Of a DNA stretch of 64,000 bases, positions 17,800-27,409 are shown piece after piece. Every line of letters begins with the position of its first letter. The stretch's first letter is position 1. Origin of the DNA: Arcanobacterium sp. (GTDB lineage Bacteria; Actinomycetota; Actinomycetes; Actinomycetales; Actinomycetaceae). The stretch is from NCBI GenBank assembly GCA_022778805.1, contig JALFSN010000002.1:248001-312000 (forward strand). The letters are read 5' to 3'. The notes beneath the pieces are model-generated. The model saw nothing but the letters and a program-made list of their open reading frames with translations. It made no database searches and was not told the DNA's origin. The translations under genes and the position numbers were made by a program.

Positions 17800-18657
17800 T
17801 CACTTCACTTTGCCAGCAGCAACTTGATCCAGCCATGTGGCAATCGCCGCAGAATCAGTGCCCCCGTATGTTTCCGATTCTACAGTCGTGCCGTTGAGCA
17901 TCACCGTAGGTGTGCCCGTCACTCCCGCATCACGGAATCCCTGCAGTACATTCTTCAGGTAGTTATTCCACGGCGCACTGTCAAACTCTTTCACCATGCC
18001 AGCCACCACATCTGCGGGAACACCAGCCTGCTCTGCATACGTTTTAATCTGGTCTTTCCCAGGGACGGCTCCGCCGCCATTCGCAGCCTTGCTAATCAGG
18101 GCAAAAAGTCCGCTCTCGCCATCCATGAGTGCATCGTGGAACGCCTCAAACTGCGCCGGTGCATGCGTCGCCACATAGAATTCCGCCGTCACGCCCCAGT
18201 TTCCCTGATCGTAATACTGCGGCCCGATCGGGCCGATCGCTGCCGGTTGGTACACTACGTTGATATCGCCCGCTGCGATATGCTGTGATAACGCCTCGCG
18301 CGCTGCGGTATGAAATTCCACACAGTGAGGGCACGTGGGATCTTCATAAATACGAATCGTCGGCGTACCCGCTTTCTCGCTAGCCGTCGCTTCGCCCTTG
18401 TCAGTGACGGCGATACCATACGTTGGCGTCACGTTCTTCACCTCTGCCACGGCATGAGAGGTCGTCACGATCTTCACCGCAATGAACACCACCAGTGCCA
18501 GCACCACAACGCACGCCAAAATAACAATCAGCCGATTGCGTTTGCGCCGCTTTGCCTCTTGTTCACGCAAAATTCGCGCTTTTTCCTGCCGCTGCGCCGT
18601 GCGCTCAGCCCTGGTGAGTTTCGCATCGCTGGTGCCAGGCGTCTGCTTAGGTGCCAT
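17800..18657 (-). CDS. Membrane-anchored DsbA-family thiol-disulfide protein
   Basis: A 285-residue protein with a basic cytoplasmic N terminus (1-42, coiled-coil-like EKARILREQEAKRRKR), one transmembrane helix (about 43-64) and an extracytoplasmic thioredoxin-4/DsbA domain. The active site is CPHC (109-112) within YEDPTCPHC, and the cis-proline loop is TGTPTV. It likely oxidises or isomerises secreted proteins. ATG start with AAAAGGA upstream. It follows the kinase gene on the same strand at a distance of 70 nt. Confidence 0.9.
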   Translation of the reverse strand: MAPKQTPGTSDAKLTRAERTAQRQEKARILREQEAKRRKRNRLIVILACVVVLALVVFIAVKIVTTSHAVAEVKNVTPTYGIAVTDKGEATASEKAGTPTIRIYEDPTCPHCVEFHTAAREALSQHIAAGDINVVYQPAAIGPIGPQYYDQGNWGVTAEFYVATHAPAQFEAFHDALMDGESGLFALISKAANGGGAVPGKDQIKTYAEQAGVPADVVAGMVKEFDSAPWNNYLKNVLQGFRDAGVTGTPTVMLNGTTVESETYGGTDSAAIATWLDQVAAGKVK

Positions 18658-18727
18658 ATCCTTTTACCTATCTGTCTGCGTCATAGGGAACATCTGAATC
18701 GCTATTGCGAGAATGTCTGAATCAATC

Positions 18728-20788
18728 CTACTGAATGAGAAAACTAAATGCGCTATCGAGGGGGGAGAAACTCACGGAACCTCTCTGCACAGCTGCCGCG
18801 AAAAGCACCGCAGCTCCCAGCACAGCCACAGTTCCACCGGCAATCCACAGCCAGCGAATGCCAGCACGCTCAGCAGCTCCGCCCGCTATATATCTCACCC
18901 CCAAGCGGGCGCGCCGCGTGGATGGGAAAAGCCACATAATAGCGCACAGTATCGCCACTATCACCGCTGCGCTCAGCGGGCTGATATCAAGCGTTCGTGA
19001 GCTAGTCTCAAACGCCTTTCCACTGTCTAAGCCGTTGCCTAAACCGAAAGAATCCGAGGATTCGCCAAAGCGCGCAACCCACTGCGCAGCGAGCCATAGA
19101 ATCCCATACGAGATACCACCAAGAGCAGCAGCTAGGACGCCAGTGCGCACCAATGCTCCCAGCGCCGTCACCGGCAGACGCACAATGGCGAGCGTCGAAT
19201 CTCCAACGCGCGGTACACCTGCCCTCAGACGCCGCTCGCGCACAATCTGCATAGAACTACCCACTACATCGAGAATCCACACAGTGGCGGCCACAGCACA
19301 CAGCACTGCCACTGGCCACTGGCCACCCAAAAGAGCCACCGCACACCACATGAGCAGCACAAATGTGTACACCGGACGGGGTGAGCGCGCCCACCTCGGC
19401 GCCACATCATCTCCGATGCCTTCGGCGAAGAGATCTTCGCGAGTGCCATCTTCGCCGGTGCGTGGGATTCCAACGCGCGGGGTTCCCTCGTATAGAGCTC
19501 CGTCACCAGACGAATAGCGTAGAGCATCGTGCTCTCCTTGGCCGGCCGGAATCTGCCCTCCGTAGCTCGCCGGATAGTCTGCGACAGCTGCGCGATGTGC
19601 ATCATCGCCAGCACCCAATCTGCCCCCAGGTGTCACCATTGTGGGCGCGCCCGCCATAGGGGACATGACCGCGGTGGCGTCGGCAGATTCCATCCTCGCC
19701 GAGTATGGCAATCTCTCCGTCGGCGCAGATGGCAATTCCACCATTGCCATCTGCGGCAATGAGCTAGATTCGTCTGCTCCTCTCCCATCTGAGCCCCTCC
19801 TATCTGGGCCCCTCCAGGATTCCCTGCCGCCATCAGTGCCATACACGGCGGTGCGCTCACCATCGCCCAACCGGCTCGACTGAGCACTACCAGGTTCATT
19901 CGCAGCAGGATTGAGAGCTGCGGCGGCATCGAGAGCGATGGTGGGAGCCACTGGCATACCAGATGCGCCAGTGGCCTGTGGAGCGTTCAGCCACGAGGCT
20001 CCGCACGCCGGATTCTCAATTGCGGCGAGCAGCTGATGGAAACTAATCCGGCGCCCAGCATCGCGTGCCAAAGCCGCTTCAAAAGCGCACGCTAGCTGCG
20101 GGTCTAGATCCGGCAAAGCCGGCGTTTCGCGCAGCACCCGCGCCATCACCGCCGCGGCATTCCCCTCGCCAAAAGGCGGCTCCCCTGTAGCTGCGAACGC
20201 CAGCACTGCCGAGAGCGCCCACCAGTCGGCTGCCTCATCGGGCGACGCCCCGTTCAACACTCGCGGATCGCAATATCCTGGGGTGAGGGCGAGCATCCCC
20301 TGCTGCGTGAGCCGAGCGTCATTTTGTACCTGCGCAATGCCAAAATCAATGAGAATCGGGCTCCCCGCTTGAATCATCACGTTTGAGGGCTTCAAATCCC
20401 GATGGAGTACTCCCACGGCATGCACTGCCTGAAGTGCCTGCTCTAACTGCTCACCGAGGTGAAGCAGATCCTCTTCAGTGTAAATCCCATTGTCCAGCAC
20501 GTCTTTTTCCAAAGTGAGCCCCTGAATCAGCTCGGTGACGACGAACGGCTCGACGGCGTCAATCTCAGCATCAATCACCTGTGCCACGTATGGGCTGCGC
20601 ACTTTACGTAGTACTGCCACTTCGCGGCGTAATCGCAGGCGTGAGGTCTCATCTGCAGCGAGTGAAGGATGTAGCAGCTTGAGCGCCACGTGATCACCAC
20701 CGCCGTTGATCGCTTCATATACAGTGCTCATACCGCCACACCCAATTGTGCGTATCAGCTCATATCCACCAACGCTGCGCACCAGCAT
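18728..20788 (-). CDS. Serine/threonine protein kinase with multi-pass C-terminal membrane domain
   Basis: Residues 1-260 are a Hanks-type kinase: glycine loop GCGGMSTVYEA (17-27), ATP lysine in ALKLL, catalytic HRDLKPSN and DFG. The activation segment ends in TPGYCDPRVL rather than the usual APE form. Residues 270-450 are a low-complexity Gly/Ala/Asp/Pro linker. Residues 455-675 contain four hydrophobic segments and no PASTA or other sensor domain, so it differs from PknB. The whole is 686 residues. The ATG is preceded by GGGGAGG. The signal it senses cannot be read from the sequence. Confidence 0.85.
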   Translation of the reverse strand: MLVRSVGGYELIRTIGCGGMSTVYEAINGGGDHVALKLLHPSLAADETSRLRLRREVAVLRKVRSPYVAQVIDAEIDAVEPFVVTELIQGLTLEKDVLDNGIYTEEDLLHLGEQLEQALQAVHAVGVLHRDLKPSNVMIQAGSPILIDFGIAQVQNDARLTQQGMLALTPGYCDPRVLNGASPDEAADWWALSAVLAFAATGEPPFGEGNAAAVMARVLRETPALPDLDPQLACAFEAALARDAGRRISFHQLLAAIENPACGASWLNAPQATGASGMPVAPTIALDAAAALNPAANEPGSAQSSRLGDGERTAVYGTDGGRESWRGPDRRGSDGRGADESSSLPQMAMVELPSAPTERLPYSARMESADATAVMSPMAGAPTMVTPGGRLGAGDDAHRAAVADYPASYGGQIPAGQGEHDALRYSSGDGALYEGTPRVGIPRTGEDGTREDLFAEGIGDDVAPRWARSPRPVYTFVLLMWCAVALLGGQWPVAVLCAVAATVWILDVVGSSMQIVRERRLRAGVPRVGDSTLAIVRLPVTALGALVRTGVLAAALGGISYGILWLAAQWVARFGESSDSFGLGNGLDSGKAFETSSRTLDISPLSAAVIVAILCAIMWLFPSTRRARLGVRYIAGGAAERAGIRWLWIAGGTVAVLGAAVLFAAAVQRGSVSFSPLDSAFSFLIQ

Positions 20789-21125
20789 GCACCTCCCCTC
20801 AGTTTCTCTTCGAGCTCAGCTTTGTCGCGACGTTTGTGCTCAGCTCTACTACTATGCTGCTCTCCACGTGCTATGTTCTCCAGGCTAACGCCAATGCTGA
20901 GCGCTATGGGTGACGCCGCACAGCGGCGTCACGTTATCAGAAGGCTCTGAAAGCTCGCTATGAAAATGAGGCAAAAGGCCTTTATCTTTTTCGCTGTGAT
21001 CGAGTACACTTGTCTGCAGCGACACACAGACGGTACAAGTGTGCGCTTGAGAATTGAATACTTGCCTCAGGGCAACTTTCACTCGGATCGTCCGGCACGT
21101 ACCTGCCGGTGGAAGGAACTAGCAC
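20789..21125. promoter_or_regulatory. Divergent control region, kinase / sugar ABC ATPase
   Basis: No gene. Two structures are visible. At 20910-20932, GTGACGCCGC and GCGGCGTCAC form a 10-bp hairpin with an ACA loop. At 21006-21042, ACACTTGT and ACAAGTGT form a spaced inverted repeat 84 nt before the ATPase start that could be an operator for carbon-source control. Promoter boxes could not be fixed with confidence. Confidence 0.5.
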
Positions 21126-22250
21126 ATGGCTACTGTAACGTTTGATCACGCCACTCGCGTGTACCCAGGAGCTACCACTCCTGCTGTCGATCAGCTCAAT
21201 CTCGAAATTAAAGACGGTGAATTTTTAGTGCTCGTCGGCCCGTCTGGCTGCGGTAAATCCACATCTTTGCGAATGCTCGCCGGCCTGGAAGACGTCAATG
21301 CCGGCCACATCTTCATTGGGGATCGCGACGTGACCGATGTTTCTCCTAAAGACCGCGACATCGCTATGGTTTTCCAGAACTACGCTCTCTATCCCCACAT
21401 GACTGTGGCAGACAACATGGGCTTCGCACTGAAGATCGCCGGCGTGGATAAAGCTCAGATTCGCGCGCGCGTCGAGAAAGCTGCCGAAACTCTCGGCCTC
21501 ACGGAGTATCTTGACCGCAAGCCAAAGGCGCTCTCCGGTGGTCAGCGCCAGCGCGTGGCTATGGGACGCGCTATTGTACGTCAGCCGCAGGTGTTCCTCA
21601 TGGACGAGCCGCTGTCAAACCTGGATGCTAAGCTCCGCGTGCAGACTCGTACGCAGATCGCTTCGCTGCAGCGTGATCTCGGCGTCACCACTCTCTACGT
21701 GACCCACGATCAGACTGAGGCTCTCACCATGGGCGATCGCATCGCCGTGCTCAGCGCTGGTGTTCTCCAGCAGGTCGCTAGCCCAGATGAGATGTTTACC
21801 AAGCCGGCAAACGTCTTCGTGGCTGGCTTCATCGGCTCGCCTGCTATGAACCTTGGCACCTGGCGAGTAGAAAATGGGGTAGCTAAATTTGGGCAAGCAC
21901 ACATCGTTTTGCCACCAGCTGTAGCGGCAGAGGGCAACAAAGATGGCAAGATCGTCGTCGGTATGCGCCCTGAGGCATTCCAACCGCTCTCTGCCTCCAA
22001 CGGAGAGGATTCCATCCCTGTGGATATCTCTTTCGTTGAGCACCTCGGCTCTGATGCCTACATCTATGGAGCCGTTGCTGGCGCCGATCAGGAGAGCGAG
22101 CTCTTCGGCTCTGGAGACAACTCCAGCACGATCACCGTGCGTGTCGCCCCCGAGCATGTGCCCGCTGCTGGCTCCGCCATCACCCTCGCTCCCCGCCGTG
22201 AGCATCTGCACTTCTTCTCGGCAGTCTCCGGCAACCGCATCGATGGGTGA
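21126..22250 (+). CDS. msmK: ABC transporter ATP-binding protein for sugar uptake (MsmK/UgpC type)
   Basis: A 374-residue ATPase. Walker A GPSGCGKST (39-46), Q-loop, signature LSGGQ, Walker B with DEPLSNLDAKLR and the H-loop THDQ are followed by the C-terminal TOBE/regulatory domain typical of MalK-like subunits. Such proteins energise carbohydrate importers, and one orphan copy may serve several systems; no permease or binding protein is adjacent here. ATG start with GGAAGGA upstream. Three strong hairpins follow the stop codon. Confidence 0.93.
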   Translation: MATVTFDHATRVYPGATTPAVDQLNLEIKDGEFLVLVGPSGCGKSTSLRMLAGLEDVNAGHIFIGDRDVTDVSPKDRDIAMVFQNYALYPHMTVADNMGFALKIAGVDKAQIRARVEKAAETLGLTEYLDRKPKALSGGQRQRVAMGRAIVRQPQVFLMDEPLSNLDAKLRVQTRTQIASLQRDLGVTTLYVTHDQTEALTMGDRIAVLSAGVLQQVASPDEMFTKPANVFVAGFIGSPAMNLGTWRVENGVAKFGQAHIVLPPAVAAEGNKDGKIVVGMRPEAFQPLSASNGEDSIPVDISFVEHLGSDAYIYGAVAGADQESELFGSGDNSSTITVRVAPEHVPAAGSAITLAPRREHLHFFSAVSGNRIDG

Positions 22251-22254
22251 ATTG

Positions 22255-22284
22255 ATATCTAGTAGGACGTGTTCTACTAGATAT
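22255..22284. repeat. Hairpin 1 downstream of msmK
   Basis: ATATCTAGTAG and CTACTAGATAT form an 11-bp perfect stem with an 8-nt loop, five bases after the msmK stop. A short GTTCTAC follows, so it could be the msmK terminator. Confidence 0.65.
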
Positions 22285-22316
22285 GTTCTACAGGGCATTG
22301 ACGGGTGAATACTGAC

Positions 22317-22360
22317 AGTGGCAGTGCGTATGGCTTCATAGCTCTATACGCACTGCCACT
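22317..22360. repeat. Hairpin 2 downstream of msmK (15-bp perfect stem)
   Basis: AGTGGCAGTGCGTAT (22317-22331) and its exact complement (22346-22360) enclose 14 nt. There is no T-run. Confidence 0.75.
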
Positions 22361-22370
22361 GATCGCTAAA

Positions 22371-22419
22371 CTGGGCTGCTGAGTGAGCGAGCGCATGGCA
22401 CTGCTGCTGAGCAGCCCAG
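22371..22419. repeat. Hairpin 3 downstream of msmK
   Basis: CTGGGCTGCT (22371-22380) pairs with AGCAGCCCAG (22410-22419) around a 29-nt loop rich in CTG and GAG words. Confidence 0.6.
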
Positions 22420-22537
22420 AGTATAACCGTCACTTAAACCCAGAGCACAATAGTGGCACGCAGCATAATGGCGGCATAATACAGTGCCGTAAAGCTGATA
22501 GAAGCTGGTAGAATTGACTACTGGTTTCATCGGGAAA

Positions 22538-23896
22538 ATGCTCACGAGAGCAGAGAGCGCAGCGGCAGATATGATCCCACAGCCGACCTTACAGATTTCA
22601 TCCGTTGAGCAGCAGTCTGAGCTGTTTGATCTGCCGTGGCACCTCCCCCTCGTAGAATGGCCCACTGAGATTCTCGCTTCGCTGCCGCGTGGTATCTCAC
22701 GCCACGTCGTGCGCTTCGTGAAACTCGGCGGGCATATCCTCGCCGTCAAAGAGATCACCGATGAAGTAGCTCACCGCGAATACGATGCGCTACGCCGTCT
22801 CACTCGCGAGGAAGCTCCCTGCGTCGAGCCAGTGGCGGTGGTCTCTGGGCGCGTCGATAGCGCTGGAAATCCACTGCCAAGTGCTCTCATCACACGGCAT
22901 CTCGCATTTGCGCTGCCATATCGCATTCTCTTTGGACAAGCCTCCATGCGCCCAGAGACAGCCAACCGCTTAATTGGAGCCCTCGCGGTGCTGATGGTGC
23001 GCCTGCATTTGCTCGGCTTCTACTGGGGAGATGTCTCACTGTCGAATACGCTCTTCCGGCGTGACGCCGAGGAGTTCGCCGCCTATCTCGTGGACGCCGA
23101 AACCGGAGAATTCTATCCCGATCTCTCCGATAATCGCCGCCTCTACGATATCGAAATCGCAAGCGTCAATATCGTAGGCGAGCTGATGGATCTGCAGGCA
23201 GGCAACGTCCTCTCTGAAGAGTTTGACGCCATCTACATCGGCAAACGTTTTGAGCAACGGTACAAGTCTCTGTGGGATGAACTCACCCGCGAAGAGACGT
23301 TCTCCGTCGAAGACCGCTGGCGCATTGACAACCGCATTCGCCGTCTCAACGATCTCGGCTTCGACGTGGGTGAGCTGCAGATGAATACTAATGACGACGG
23401 CACTTCTATCTCCATTAAGCCGCGCATTGTGGATGCCGGCCATTACTCACGTAAGATTATGCAGCTCACAGGCATGGATGTGCAGGAAAAGCAGGCTCGC
23501 CGGATGCTTAATTCCATTGAGCAATACCGCGTGATTAACAATCTTGGCTCAGTGCCAATGAGCCTTGTAGCGCACAGCTGGATGACTGATATTTTTGAAC
23601 CAGTCGTGCGAGCCATTCCCCCAGAGCTGCGCGCCAAGCTGGAGCCAGCCCAAGTATTTCATGAACTCCTTGACCATCGGTGGTTTATGGCTGAGAGGGC
23701 TGGCCACGATATCTCGCTGGACGAAACCATCGAGTCCTACATAAATCAGGTGCTGAAGCATCGCCCTGATGAATCGCATTTGATCGTGCCTGGACTCAGC
23801 GAAACTGGAGAATTCACTGCTATTAAGGAGCAGCAAGAATTCGCGCAGAATTACCGTGAAGATTTTGACGACGAATGGTCTGGCTACTTAGCTTAA
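22538..23896 (+). CDS. DUF4032 (kinase-like fold) protein
   Basis: About 452 residues. The opening LQISSVEQQSELFDLPWHLP and the later LHLLGFYWGDVSLSNTLFRR, YLVDAETGEFYP and YSRKIMQLTGMDVQE are characteristic of the actinobacterial DUF4032 family. The HLxGFYWGDVSLSN segment resembles the catalytic HxDxxxxN loop of LPS-kinase/InaA-like proteins, so phosphotransfer is plausible but unproven. The start is uncertain: TTG 22514, ATG 22538 and ATG 22571 are all in frame, none with a good ribosome site; a TAGAAT box at 22509-22514 favours a start after it. The last would begin closest to the conserved domain. Confidence 0.85.
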   Translation: MLTRAESAAADMIPQPTLQISSVEQQSELFDLPWHLPLVEWPTEILASLPRGISRHVVRFVKLGGHILAVKEITDEVAHREYDALRRLTREEAPCVEPVAVVSGRVDSAGNPLPSALITRHLAFALPYRILFGQASMRPETANRLIGALAVLMVRLHLLGFYWGDVSLSNTLFRRDAEEFAAYLVDAETGEFYPDLSDNRRLYDIEIASVNIVGELMDLQAGNVLSEEFDAIYIGKRFEQRYKSLWDELTREETFSVEDRWRIDNRIRRLNDLGFDVGELQMNTNDDGTSISIKPRIVDAGHYSRKIMQLTGMDVQEKQARRMLNSIEQYRVINNLGSVPMSLVAHSWMTDIFEPVVRAIPPELRAKLEPAQVFHELLDHRWFMAERAGHDISLDETIESYINQVLKHRPDESHLIVPGLSETGEFTAIKEQQEFAQNYREDFDDEWSGYLA

Positions 23897-23929
23897 GGCT
23901 TTTCAGTAAGCTCGCGTTTGAACGGCGAG

Positions 23930-24058
23930 TTTCAGCCCAGCCTACTCTAAGACCGCAGACAGGCAGTAGACTGAACTGAATTCACGTAAGCGTTTCTAAG
24001 TTCACGCAGCGTTAAACAGTAGACCACTGCCAGCCACGCTGAGCTGGCTGGGCTGAAA
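23930..24058. repeat. Long-range inverted repeat at the DUF4032/asd convergence
   Basis: TTTCAGCCCAGCC (23930-23942) and GGCTGGGCTGAAA (24046-24058) are exact complements 103 nt apart. Between them, TTCACG-AGCGTT words occur twice (about 23981 and 24001) and CAGTAGAC occurs twice. The structure sits between convergent genes and may terminate both. Confidence 0.55.
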
Positions 24059-24115
24059 TTAGGCGGACTCACTGTTGAGCAGAGCAGCGCCGCGAATTGA
24101 GCCTGCGAATCCAGC

Positions 24116-26463
<2,348 letters not shown>

Positions 26464-26749
26464 GTGGTCTCCTTTGGCTGGAGGATAAACTATTAGCAAT
26501 AGTACGGGTAGCAGCGCAGCCGGTAGAAATTTTGCGATCTGCCGCACACTATTCGACTCCGTCTCAGCCGTATTGTGAGACAGCACGCTACGGACGGATA
26601 CGATACAGCGATGCAGCCTGCGGCAAAGACGCGCTGGGCGTTAGCACGCAGTAGCCGCATCCTCCGGCCAAAACGATTAGTTCTGCAGCGCCCGCTGTGG
26701 CTGTTCCCGTAGCTGGTCAGCCGTCGTCTCAGCTCATTCCGTCACTTAA

Positions 26750-26778
26750 AATTTAGCCGCGTCTAATTTAGCCGCGTC
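26750..26778. repeat. Tandem 15-bp duplication across the recR stop codon
   Basis: AATTTAGCCGCGTC occurs at 26750-26763 and again at 26765-26778. The second copy encodes the last residues of RecR (TRLN); the first lies after the stop. It suggests a small slippage duplication at the gene end. Confidence 0.8.
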
Positions 26779-27368
26779 CGTCCCTCCAGCGCCCGCGAAA
26801 TAGTGATCTCATCGGCGTATTCAAGATCGCCTCCTACGGGTAGCCCTGAGGCCAAGCGCGACACCGTCACTCCCAGCGGAGCGAGATTGAGCGCCAGATA
26901 CGTGGCCGTGGCTTCCCCCTCGATATTGGGATCAGTAGCGATAATGACTTCATTGACCTCACCACTGCTCAATCGTGCATACAGTTCACGAATTCGCAGC
27001 TGATCTGGCCCTATCCCACCAATCGGATCAATCGCTCCTCCCAGCACATGGTATCGCCCACGAAATTCGTGAGTGCGTTCGATAGCGACGATGTCTTTGC
27101 TCTCCTCCACCACGCAGATCACCGCATCAGTGCGCCGCGGGTCAGAGCAGATGCTGCACACCTCATTCTCTGTGACGTTTCCACAGATGGAACAGAACCG
27201 CACCTTTTCTTTGACCGCCTCCAAGGCATCCACAAGGGCACGCACCTCTTGCTCATCAGCTTCCAACAAATAGAAGGCTATCCGCTGGGCGCTTTTCGGC
27301 CCCACACCTGGCAGACGTCCCAATTCATCAATGAGATCTTGGACGGCGCCTTCATACACACCAGCCAT
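26763..27368 (-). CDS. recR: Recombination protein RecR
   Basis: A 201-residue recombinational-repair protein that loads RecA with RecFO. An N-terminal helix-hairpin-helix ([17 protein letters not shown]) is followed by a four-cysteine zinc motif (CSICGN...CSIC) and a TOPRIM domain ([14 protein letters not shown]). The start ATG has AGAGGTG upstream. It follows dnaX by 41 nt; the dnaX-recR-lysC-asd order recurs across Actinobacteria. Confidence 0.97.
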   Translation of the reverse strand: MAGVYEGAVQDLIDELGRLPGVGPKSAQRIAFYLLEADEQEVRALVDALEAVKEKVRFCSICGNVTENEVCSICSDPRRTDAVICVVEESKDIVAIERTHEFRGRYHVLGGAIDPIGGIGPDQLRIRELYARLSSGEVNEVIIATDPNIEGEATATYLALNLAPLGVTVSRLASGLPVGGDLEYADEITISRALEGRTRLN

Positions 27369-27409
27369 TTACTGCACCTCTTTCGCGTCACTCTTCTTTG
27401 CTGCGCTGA

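Noticed and set aside
23930-24058. Insertion sequence
   Set aside because: No transposase fragment and no target duplication; recorded only as an inverted repeat.
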